64,000 nt of DNA from Bin94 sp965215535. Its GTDB lineage: Bacteria; Gemmatimonadota; Gemmatimonadetes; Longimicrobiales; Gaopeijiaceae. Shown here in pieces: positions 1 through 7,441 of this stretch. The translations under genes were made by a program, and so were the position numbers. Location: the NCBI GenBank assembly GCA_965215535.1, contig OZ244063.1:2356001-2420000 (forward strand). Direction: 5' to 3'. Positions within the stretch are counted from its first letter, which is position 1. The number at the start of each line of letters is the position of its first letter. Under the pieces are notes generated by a model, which made no database searches, was not told where the DNA came from, and worked only from the letters and a program-made list of their open reading frames with translations.

Positions 1-592
1 GGATGCAGTCAAGGCTATGGGTCGTGGCAAAGACCTGGATTGATAAGCTAATTGCGGTCTCGACCACCAGCTTCCACATTTCCTCCATGACGCTCCAATG
101 GAGACCGGTGTCGATCTCGTCAATTAGCAGGAACCCCTCTGCGGCTTGCACCAACGAAAGAGAGCGAGCGAGAAGCCTCCGCATGCCATCTCCGTAGCTA
201 CCGATCGGAAACCGGGGAGCACCGGCCTGGAATCCCAGCACGATACTGGGTGGAGGCCCTGACCGTCCCGTTACGTCACCCGAAAGAAACCGGATCGAAT
301 CGAGATCCTTTTGGAGGATTCGCATCGATTCGACGATTTCCGATTCCCGCCCCTGCACCTCGACTTGATTCCATACGTCTGCCATCTCACGGGGTTGGAG
401 CGATTCGGCGGTAACGAACTGCGTCGGGGGGCGTTTTCGATGTGACGCATGCGCCCTGTGGGGCATTGCCGGGCCGCGCCAGGCGAGCGAACCGCCCTCT
501 GCCAGCGAAATAAGGACGTCTTCCGTGGAAGTGGCACTCCGGATCTTGAGCGCGAGTGGCGGAGTCGTGCCCTCGAAAGTCTCAAAGAGGTG
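1..592 (-). pseudogene. AAA family ATPase (AAA_15/AAA_21 type), 5'-truncated, runs off left edge
   Basis: The minus strand is open from 592 to the window edge in one frame. It encodes the C-terminal half of an AAA ATPase of the kind found in stand-alone or abortive-infection-type ATP-binding proteins. Visible motifs are a signature-like GSYGDGMRRLLA stretch, a Walker B with following residues (FLLIDEIDTGLHWS) and the sensor-like FATTHSLDCI at the edge. No Walker A half is present: immediately upstream is the VKOR stop codon (593-595), which lies in the same frame. The first possible Met is at 466, well inside the conserved part. I infer a 5'-deleted remnant; whether the 3' end is intact cannot be seen. 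The ATPase family is clear from the Walker B block, but the biological role (DNA repair, defence) is unknown. Confidence 0.7.
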
Positions 593-1057
593 TTACGCAC
601 TCCCCTGCCGCCACCGCCGCCACTCCGGCACTGCCGCTCCGAAGATTACCGTGATCAGGATTGCCGAAGCGACGCAGTAGCGGCACCAGGCGCGGATCAC
701 CACAGCCTCGAGGTAGGTGAGGTAGGCGCTGAAGAGGACGCCGAGGAGAGCGCCCGCGAAGAGGAGGAGGGCGATGCGGCGCGAGTGGATGCGCGGGGCC
801 TGAAGTCCTGCCAGCGCGAGGGCGAAGAGGGCCAGGTAGCCGGCCAGACCGATTGCCGACACCGGGATGGGGCCGATCCAGGCGTATGGCGACGACTGGA
901 CCGTCCCACAGTCGCCGCTGCCACAGACAACCGGGCCGGTCCAGCCGAGGTTGTCGCCAAAGAGGTAGAAGGCGAGAAAGATCCCGATCAGCGAGAGGAT
1001 GGCGATTGCCATCCGGTTGAGGGGGGGAGAGGCAGGATGCGCAGGGTCGCCGGTCAA
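593..1057 (-). CDS. Vitamin K epoxide reductase (VKOR) family membrane protein
   Basis: Small integral membrane oxidoreductase expected to reoxidise a DsbA-like partner and pass electrons to quinone. The roughly 154-residue protein has four hydrophobic segments. It carries the VKOR cysteines: a loop pair in CGSGDC (C45, C50) and the active-site CxxC in CRYC (C125, C128). A conserved Ser lies just after the loop pair (TVQSS). The chosen TTG start (1057) overlaps the stop of the upstream dsbA-like gene as TTGA and includes the PLNRM segment before TM1. An ATG at 1012 (139 aa) is the alternative, and neither has a clear Shine-Dalgarno. Coupling to the DsbA gene fits a VKOR-DsbA disulfide-forming pair working in the envelope. 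Confidence 0.85.
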   Translation of the reverse strand: MTGDPAHPASPPLNRMAIAILSLIGIFLAFYLFGDNLGWTGPVVCGSGDCGTVQSSPYAWIGPIPVSAIGLAGYLALFALALAGLQAPRIHSRRIALLLFAGALLGVLFSAYLTYLEAVVIRAWCRYCVASAILITVIFGAAVPEWRRWRQGSA

Positions 1058-1758
1058 TTCGGGTTGCCGGATTCTGTCTCGGCCGAGGTGGCGAGAAGGC
1101 CGTCGATGGCCTGCTGAATGTCGATGAACTGATAACCGCCCAGCCTCTGCGCCGGTCCGCCGCCCTCTTGGTGGATCAGGATCGTGGGGGTGCCGCTCAC
1201 CCCCAGGCGCTGGCCCAGAGTGAGGTTTGCGGTGACCACATCGGCATACCTGTCGCTGTCGAGGCAGTCTGCAAAGGCGTCGGTGTCCAGTCCCACCTCT
1301 TCGGCCAGATCCTTGAAGTGCCCCGCAGCGCTCTGCATCGCATGCCACTGGGCCTGGGTGCGGAAGAGTGCATCGTGATAGTCGAAGTAGCGGTCCTGTT
1401 CGCCCCCGCACCGCGCCGCGCGCGCCGCCAGGAATGCATGGGGGTGGCCGGGCAGGGGGAAATCCTGAAAGACGAGCTTTGCCTGTCCGGTCTGGATGTA
1501 GGCCAGATCGACCTGGGTCTTGACCGTCTGGGCAAAGATCTGGCAGGCCGGACACTGATAGTCGCCGAACTCCATGATGGTGATCGGCGCCGATTCCTGG
1601 CCATAGACGACGCCGCGGCCCAGCTCCAACAGCTCCGCATCGGCGATCTCGCCCAGCTCCACCGGCTGGTTTGCGCCCGAGCTGCCGCGCATGAGAACGG
1701 TGACAGCGGCAATGCCGACGATCGCGACAATTCCCACAATGACGTAGAAGCTCTTCAT
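1054..1758 (-). CDS. DsbA family thiol:disulfide oxidoreductase, membrane anchored
   Basis: A 234-aa protein with an N-terminal signal anchor (residues about 5-23), then a thioredoxin fold with the active site CPAC (C69, C72) preceded by EFGDYQ. An inserted helical domain follows, with two further cysteines (ARCGG, DCLDS), then the cis-Pro loop VSGTPTILI. This layout matches DsbA/BdbD-like periplasmic oxidases that make disulfides in exported proteins. It lies directly upstream of, and overlaps, a VKOR gene, the usual recycling partner. The ATG at 1758 follows a purine-rich AGAGAAAAG. The electron path DsbA to VKOR to quinone is inferred from family knowledge and gene order. Confidence 0.9.
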   Translation of the reverse strand: MKSFYVIVGIVAIVGIAAVTVLMRGSSGANQPVELGEIADAELLELGRGVVYGQESAPITIMEFGDYQCPACQIFAQTVKTQVDLAYIQTGQAKLVFQDFPLPGHPHAFLAARAARCGGEQDRYFDYHDALFRTQAQWHAMQSAAGHFKDLAEEVGLDTDAFADCLDSDRYADVVTANLTLGQRLGVSGTPTILIHQEGGGPAQRLGGYQFIDIQQAIDGLLATSAETESGNPN

Positions 1759-1902
1759 CTTTTCTCTATCCCTGGACTTGTAGACTGGGGCCGGCCACCC
1801 GAAGGGTCGGAGGACCGGATCTTCGCAGCGGGATCCGCACCCCGCACATAAAGGCTAACCGCCGGAGTGACCCGAGGGAAACAGGGGGGATCGGAGGCGC
1901 AC

Positions 1903-2595
1903 TCAGTCGCCCCCCATCAGCGCCTCCAGCGCGGCTTCGGTATCGGAAAAGTCGGCCAGCACCCGATCCGCGCCTGCTTCCTCCAGCTCGGTGCAAGAGA
2001 GTGGTCCGGTAGCCACGGCAACAGTACGGGCCCCCACCGCCTTGCCGCACTCCACATCGCGGGGGGTGTCGCCGATGATGACGGTATCGCGACTGCGGAA
2101 GGCGCGGCCCCAATGTGCAGCCGCGCGCTCCAGCGCCACTTCGGGCAGAAGATTGCGATTTTCGTGGTCCGACCCGAAGGCGCCGACGGGGAAGCGGTGC
2201 CAGAGCTCGGCCGAGGTCAGCTTGAGGCGGGCGCCGCAGTCGATGTTTCCGGTGACCAGCCCCAGGTGGACATCGTCGCGGGCAGCCAGCCGGTCGATGA
2301 GGCGGGAGACGCCGGGCAGCCGCGTTACCGGGTGCGCCCCGATCCGGTTCTCCAGCTCGGCCTCGTAGCGCGCGCAAAAGGCCGGAAAGCGGGGAAGCTC
2401 GATCGGGCTGCGGGTCGGTTCGTGCCCTGCGGCGGTGAGAAGTTCGCGCAGGGTGAGGGTGTCGGTCTTGCCGGCGAAGTCGTGGCGGTCGATCGGTCCG
2501 GCGGTGCCGAAGATCGCCTCCATCGCCATGCGGAAGGCCGTGCGCGCGGGTCCGCCGGTGACCAGGGTGCCGTCGATGTCGAAGAGGAGCAGCAT
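1903..2595 (-). CDS. HAD superfamily hydrolase (phosphoglycolate phosphatase-like)
   Basis: A 230-aa HAD-IA hydrolase. Motif I is at the extreme N-terminus (LLLFDIDGTLVTGG), motif II is LGLVTGN, and motif IV is VIIGDTPRDVECGKA, with a cap domain between motifs I and II. The length and layout fit Gph-like phosphatases, but the substrate cannot be told from sequence. The ATG at 2595 places motif I at residue 2, as is usual; an in-frame extension upstream would overlap the neighbouring dehydratase gene and shows no conservation. It follows the threonine dehydratase gene by 32 bases on the same strand, so co-transcription is likely. Confidence 0.88.
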   Translation of the reverse strand: MLLLFDIDGTLVTGGPARTAFRMAMEAIFGTAGPIDRHDFAGKTDTLTLRELLTAAGHEPTRSPIELPRFPAFCARYEAELENRIGAHPVTRLPGVSRLIDRLAARDDVHLGLVTGNIDCGARLKLTSAELWHRFPVGAFGSDHENRNLLPEVALERAAAHWGRAFRSRDTVIIGDTPRDVECGKAVGARTVAVATGPLSCTELEEAGADRVLADFSDTEAALEALMGGD

Positions 2596-2627
2596 GGGAT
2601 TTTCCCTTGCGGGGACAGGTCGGGGGA

Positions 2628-3644
2628 TTATGCGCGCGCCGGAGCCAGAATCTCTCCGAGGAGCGAGCTGTCCAGGTTGCCGCCCGAGATGACTGCGCAA
2701 ACTCGCCGACCCTCGACGGGAATGCGACCGCTGAGCAGAGCGGCCACCGTAGCCGCACCCGAATACTCCACCACCAGCTTGCGGCGCATGATGAGATGGG
2801 CGGCGGCGTGGCGGATCTCATCGTCTTCCACCAGCACGACATCGTCGAGGAAGGCGGCCGCGTGGGCATGGGTCAGGATGCCGGCGCGCGTCGGGGCCAG
2901 ACCATCGGCAATGGTGTCGATATGGGACAGCGTCAGCGGACCGCCTGCATCGAGCGCGCGTCGCATCGTTGGCGCACCGGCCGGCTCCACGCCGATCACC
3001 GCTGCGTCGGGGTTGAGCCTTCGCATGGCGGCGGCGCACCCGGCCATCTGTCCACCGCCGCCGATCGAAACCAGCAGCGTATCCACCTCGGGCCAGTCGC
3101 GGTGAAGCTCGAGTGCAACCGTGCCCGCCCCGGCAATGATCCACGGATGATCGAAGGGCGGCACCATCACCAGACCCTCGGCAGCGGCGATCTCCTCGGC
3201 GCGCACCCGGCGATCCTCCGAGGTGGTGCCCGCAAACTCGACTCGCGCGCCCAGACTGCGGGCGCCGTCGCTCTTGACCCGGGGGGCGGTGGTGGGCATG
3301 ACCACAACCGCGCGCGCGCCCTTGCGACCGGCGGCAAAGGCGACTGCCTGCGCATGGTTTCCCGATGAATAGGTGATGACGCCGCGCTCAAGCTCGTCGG
3401 GCGACAGATGCGCCAGAAAGTTGCAGGCGCCGCGGGCCTTGAAGGCGCCGGCCCTCTGAAGCGATTCGCACTTGAGCCTGACCTCGGCGCCGGTGGCCCT
3501 GTCCAGATCGGAATCGGAAATCAGGGGCGTGTCCACCACAATTCCGCGGATCCGCCCTGCCGCGGCCTCGATCTCGGCGAGCGACACCAGGTGGGCCGCA
3601 CGGCTCTCTGGCCCGGCCGCCTCTTCGGCGCTACCGGAGATCAT
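2628..3644 (-). CDS. Threonine/serine dehydratase, PLP-dependent fold type II
   Basis: A 338-aa enzyme expected to deaminate threonine (or serine) to a 2-oxoacid and ammonia. The PLP lysine is K69 in the motif AGAFKARGA. The phosphate-binding glycine loop is SIGGGGQMAG, and the C-terminal cofactor motif is VISGGNLD, as in catabolic TdcB/IlvA-type dehydratases. There is no C-terminal ACT regulatory domain, so it resembles the short, catabolic-type form. The ATG at 3644 overlaps the gyrA stop by 14 bases on the same strand; longer in-frame starts would read through gyrA and were discarded. Serine racemase activity is a possible alternative in this fold. Confidence 0.88.
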   Translation of the reverse strand: MISGSAEEAAGPESRAAHLVSLAEIEAAAGRIRGIVVDTPLISDSDLDRATGAEVRLKCESLQRAGAFKARGACNFLAHLSPDELERGVITYSSGNHAQAVAFAAGRKGARAVVVMPTTAPRVKSDGARSLGARVEFAGTTSEDRRVRAEEIAAAEGLVMVPPFDHPWIIAGAGTVALELHRDWPEVDTLLVSIGGGGQMAGCAAAMRRLNPDAAVIGVEPAGAPTMRRALDAGGPLTLSHIDTIADGLAPTRAGILTHAHAAAFLDDVVLVEDDEIRHAAAHLIMRRKLVVEYSGAATVAALLSGRIPVEGRRVCAVISGGNLDSSLLGEILAPARA

Positions 3645-6186
3645 CGGCTGCGGGCGCGGCGTTGTGGCGCGGCGCATCATCGGCCGGGGTCGCACCCCCG
3701 TTCCCGGAGGCGTCTTCGGTTTCGGCATTGTCGGCATCGGCATCGTCGCCGACCACCAGCGCCAGATCCACCACCGCATCGCCCTCGTCCAAATTGATCA
3801 TGCGCACGCCCTGGGTCGCGCGCCCCATTACCCGCATCTCGTCCACGCGCTGGCGGTTCACCACCCCATTGCGGGTAATCACCATGATTTCGTCCTGATC
3901 GCTGACCGCCTTGATCGCCACCACCCCCCCGCTGCGATCCGAGATTTTCTGGTTGATGACGCCCAGCCCGCCCCGCTGCTGCAATCTGTAGTCGTCGATG
4001 CGGCTGCGCTTGCCCATGCCGCCCTCGGTCGCCACCAGAAGGGTTTCGTTCTCGTCGCGCACCACCACCATGCCCACCACCTCGTCGCTGCCCAGCAGAC
4101 GCACGCCGATCACGCCCTCGGCCACCCGCCCCATCGGCCGCACATCGGATCCGTTGAAGCGGATCGCCTTCCCGGCCCGAGTCGCAAGGACAATCTCGTT
4201 GGAGCCTCCGGTGATGCGCACATCGATCAACTCGTCGCCTTCGCGGAATTTGATTGCATAAATTCCCGTCGCGCGCACATTGCCATAGGCGGAGAGCGGC
4301 GTCTTCTTCACAATACCATCGCGCGTGCAGAAGAAGAGGAAGCGATTGCGGTCGAACTCGCGCACCGGCAACACCGAAGTCACCGTTTCGCCCTCCGCCA
4401 GATCGACCAGATTGACGACCGCCTTGCCCTTTGCATAACGACCGCCCTCGGGAATCTTCCAGACCTTGACCCAGTGACAGCGGCCCCGGTTCGTGAAGAT
4501 CATCAGGTAGTCCTTGGAGCGGGCCACAAAGAGATGTTCGACCCAGTCCTCTGCGCGCGTCTCCATGCCAACCATGCCGCGTCCGCCGCGCCGCTGGGTG
4601 CGGTAGGTGTCGATGGGAATGCGCTTGACATAGCCCTGGCGCGACATGGTGAGGATCACCTCGCGGTCGGCGATCATGTCTTCGTCGTCGAACGAGGCAA
4701 CGGTACCGATGATCTCCGAGCGACGGTCGTCGCCATAGCGCACCGCAACTTCGCGCAGCTCATCCTTGATGATCTCCATGCGCACAGATCGGTCTGCAAG
4801 GATGCGGAGCAGCTCCTCGATCCGTTCACGCACCTCGGCCAGCTCGCTGTCGAGCTTTTCCTTTTCGAGACCGGTCAGACGGGCCAGACGCATGTCGAGA
4901 ATGGCGCGCGCCTGCCGTTCCGAGAACTCGAAGCGGACCTGGAGCGCCACTGCGGCCTCGGCCGAATCGCGCGACCCGCGAATGATGCGCACAACCTCGT
5001 CGATATTGTCAACCGCAATGCGCAAGCCTTCGAGCACATGTTCGCGTTCCCGCGCGGCGGCCAGATCGAACTCGCTGCGCCGAACCACAACAGTATGACG
5101 GTGACCGATAAAGTGCAGCAGCATTTCCCGCAAGGTCATGATCCGGGGAACGCCATCGACCAGCGCCAGCAGAATTGTGCCAAAGGTGGATTGCATCTGG
5201 GTGTGTCTGTACAATCTGTTGAGCACAACATGGGGAACGGCGTCGCGCTTCAGCTCGATGACCACCCGCAATCCGTCGCGGTCGGATTCATCGCGCAGAT
5301 CGCGAATCGAGGTTAGACGCTTGTCGCGCACAAGAGCCGCAATCTGTTCGATCAGACGCGCCTTGTTGACCATAAAGGGGATTTCGCTGACAATAATGCG
5401 CGCCGCGCCGGTTCTTTCATCCTCCTCGACCTCGGCGCGGGCCCGAATCACGATGCGGCCGCGCCCTTCCCGGTAGGCCTCCACAATTCCCTCGCGCCCG
5501 CAGATATAGCCGCCGGTGGGGAAATCGGGGCCGGCAACGAGCTCCTCGAGGCGCTCCTGCGGCAGATCCGGTTCGTCGATCAGCGCAAGGAGACCGCTCA
5601 CCACTTCGCGCAGATTGTGCGGGGGAATATTGGTTGCCATTCCCACGGCAATTCCCGACGAACCATTGATGAGAAGATTGGGCGCCCGGGAGGGAAGAAC
5701 GGAGGGCTCCTGCAGTCTGCCGTCGAAGTTGTCGGTAAAGGCGACCGTATCCTTGTCGATGTCGGTCAGGAGCTCCATGGAGAGCCGTTGCAGGCGGGCT
5801 TCGGTGTAGCGGTATGCCGCAGCGGAATCGCCATCGATCGAACCGAAGTTGCCCTGCCCGTCTACCAGGGGATAGCGGAGCGAAAAATCCTGCACCATGC
5901 GCACCAGGGCATCGTATACCGCAAGATCGCCATGCGGATGGTATTTGCCGAGAACCTCGCCCACAACCGTCGCGCACTTCTTGTAGGCGCGCCCCGGAGA
6001 AAGGCCCAACTCCGACATGGCGTAAAGAATGCGACGGTGAACCGGCTTGAGGCCATCGCGTACATCGGGAAGCGCACGTTGTACATTGACGCTCATCGAA
6101 TAATCGATGAAGGACTCGCGCATCTCCTGTTCAAGAATGCGTTCGAGGATCCGCTCTCCAGCGGTTCCGGTTGTGTTTTCGTCCAA
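3631..6186 (-). CDS. gyrA: DNA gyrase subunit A
   Basis: An 851-aa GyrA. The breakage-reunion domain has the catalytic tyrosine Y127 in AAYRYTEAR. The quinolone-determining region reads HPHGDLAVYD (residues 83-92). The GyrA box QRRGGRG lies near residue 530, at the start of the C-terminal beta-pinwheel, and identifies gyrase rather than topoisomerase IV. The start codon is TTG (6186), preceded by GCAGGGGGC as a likely Shine-Dalgarno. The residue matching E. coli Ser83 is Leu88, whereas the Asp87 equivalent (D92) is kept. The acidic, low-complexity tail overlaps the following threonine dehydratase by 14 bases. gyrB is not in the window. Confidence 0.97.
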   Translation of the reverse strand: MDENTTGTAGERILERILEQEMRESFIDYSMSVNVQRALPDVRDGLKPVHRRILYAMSELGLSPGRAYKKCATVVGEVLGKYHPHGDLAVYDALVRMVQDFSLRYPLVDGQGNFGSIDGDSAAAYRYTEARLQRLSMELLTDIDKDTVAFTDNFDGRLQEPSVLPSRAPNLLINGSSGIAVGMATNIPPHNLREVVSGLLALIDEPDLPQERLEELVAGPDFPTGGYICGREGIVEAYREGRGRIVIRARAEVEEDERTGAARIIVSEIPFMVNKARLIEQIAALVRDKRLTSIRDLRDESDRDGLRVVIELKRDAVPHVVLNRLYRHTQMQSTFGTILLALVDGVPRIMTLREMLLHFIGHRHTVVVRRSEFDLAAAREREHVLEGLRIAVDNIDEVVRIIRGSRDSAEAAVALQVRFEFSERQARAILDMRLARLTGLEKEKLDSELAEVRERIEELLRILADRSVRMEIIKDELREVAVRYGDDRRSEIIGTVASFDDEDMIADREVILTMSRQGYVKRIPIDTYRTQRRGGRGMVGMETRAEDWVEHLFVARSKDYLMIFTNRGRCHWVKVWKIPEGGRYAKGKAVVNLVDLAEGETVTSVLPVREFDRNRFLFFCTRDGIVKKTPLSAYGNVRATGIYAIKFREGDELIDVRITGGSNEIVLATRAGKAIRFNGSDVRPMGRVAEGVIGVRLLGSDEVVGMVVVRDENETLLVATEGGMGKRSRIDDYRLQQRGGLGVINQKISDRSGGVVAIKAVSDQDEIMVITRNGVVNRQRVDEMRVMGRATQGVRMINLDEGDAVVDLALVVGDDADADNAETEDASGNGGATPADDAPRHNAAPAADDLR

Positions 6187-6347
6187 TGCAGCCCCCTGCA
6201 GATATCAATGTATGAATGAAGTGCGCGCCCGATGGCAAAATTTCCATGAACGCGGGCCCGGCAAAGAGAACTTCAATTTAGCGAAATTGCAGATTCAGGG
6301 GAAGGGCTGAAGCCTGTCTCCTGGCCGCGATTCGGGGATCATGCCGC

Positions 6348-6902
6348 CTAAGCCATCGCCACGAAATTCACCCCCTCGACAAGCCCCGCCTCCATGGCGG
6401 CCCGGCGCACGCCGGCACGCCCCTCGGCCCGCGCCACCGCCCCCACATGAAGCGCCCCTCCGTCTGCCGCCGCGACCCCCGGGGCATCGGCCACGGCCAC
6501 CACCGCAACGGCGTGGATCGTCTGCCCGATCTTGCGCCGATCGACCTCGACAAAGGCCTTCACGGCAACCCCCTGGCGACGAAACTCGCGCGCTAGAGCC
6601 TTGCCCGTCGGGCCGGCTCCCCAGACCACCACTCCGGTCCGCCTCCCAAGAAGGCTCTGCCGCAGGTGGTGCACGCGGCAAGCGCGAAAGGCATTCAGCG
6701 AATAGGCCGGAGAGGTGCGGCTGAGGCGGCCTGCGCTGTCGCGCCAGTCGAGCAGGGTGTGGGGCGCGGCCGCAAAGCGGTGTCCACGGCGCCAGAGACG
6801 CAGGAGCAGATCGTAGTCCTCGGGCCAGCCCCGGTCGCGGTACCCCCCGACCTCGGCGAGCGCCCGGGCCCGGAAGAGAAAGGTGGGTGCGCCAGCGGAC
6901 AC
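6348..6902 (-). CDS. Glycosyltransferase family 2, C-terminal part (frameshifted)
   Basis: This frame carries the second half of a family 2 glycosyltransferase. It has the acceptor-side motif EDYDLLLRLW, then a linker and a C-terminal domain that begins with a nucleotide-binding-like glycine motif (VVWGAGPTGKALARE). It joins perfectly to the N-terminal frame (6695-7441) if one base is restored in the GGG run at 6885-6887 (plus strand): the product then reads PLAHP-TFLFRARALAEVGGY. Family members commonly have HPT followed by an aromatic or aliphatic stretch and GGY here. As sequenced it has no credible start of its own, so it is either the tail of a broken gene or a sequencing indel. Confidence 0.75.
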   Translation of the reverse strand: MSAGAPTFLFRARALAEVGGYRDRGWPEDYDLLLRLWRRGHRFAAAPHTLLDWRDSAGRLSRTSPAYSLNAFRACRVHHLRQSLLGRRTGVVVWGAGPTGKALAREFRRQGVAVKAFVEVDRRKIGQTIHAVAVVAVADAPGVAAADGGALHVGAVARAEGRAGVRRAAMEAGLVEGVNFVAMA

Positions 6903-7441
6903 TCGACGAAGAGATTGGCGGCCACCGTTTTCCAGTCGGTCATGGCATTCAGCCAGGCGATATAGGCGGCGGCGCGGGGGGTGATGTCGCCGGCGGGAAT
7001 GCGGCGCACGCGCGCACCACAGCCGGAGAGTTCCGGATTGTGCGTCAGAAATGCAAGCTGGGCCGCCAGCCGCGCCGGATGCGCGATGTCGTCGGCGTCC
7101 ATGCGGGCCACGAACTCTCCCTCTGCCTCGGCGAGCCCGCGCTGCAGGGCGGCGACCAGCCCCCGGCGCTGCGTCCGCACCACCCGAATGCGGGGATCTC
7201 GCCGCACCCAGCGCCCGAGAATCGAGGGGGTAGCGTCGCGGGAGCCGTCATCGACGACCACGACCTCGAGGCGGCGGTGGGTCTGGGCGACCAGTGAACC
7301 GAGCGCTTCGTCGATCGTGGCGTGGCCATCGCGCACCGGCAGGATGACCGAGACCCGTCGCGCGGCCGGATCGGGGTCTGCAACGCCGCCGCGTTGGGAT
7401 TCGGTCGGGCTCTCGGCGATTGTCCGCCCCTGCGATCTCAA
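6695..7441 (-). CDS. Glycosyltransferase family 2, N-terminal catalytic part (frameshifted)
   Basis: The GT-A fold N-terminus is clear: VSVILPVRDG, then VVVVDDGSRDATP, then the nucleotide-sugar/metal motif ARMDADDIAHP. After LAHP (around 6890) the frame departs from the family and runs into unrelated residues until 6695, while the true continuation is in the frame at 6348-6902. The start is TTG at 7441, overlapping the uvrA stop as TTGA, with GAAGGA nine bases upstream as Shine-Dalgarno. Translational coupling to uvrA is therefore likely. The intact protein would be about 365 aa. The acceptor and sugar are unknown. Confidence 0.75.
   Translation of the reverse strand: MRSQGRTIAESPTESQRGGVADPDPAARRVSVILPVRDGHATIDEALGSLVAQTHRRLEVVVVDDGSRDATPSILGRWVRRDPRIRVVRTQRRGLVAALQRGLAEAEGEFVARMDADDIAHPARLAAQLAFLTHNPELSGCGARVRRIPAGDITPRAAAYIAWLNAMTDWKTVAANLFVECPLAHPPFSSGPGRSPRSGGTATGAGPRTTICSCVSGAVDTALRPRPTPCSTGATAQAASAAPLRPIR

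Noticed and set aside
3472..5316. 614-codon plus-strand open frame opposite gyrA
   Set aside because: His/Ala-rich antisense shadow with no recognisable domain.
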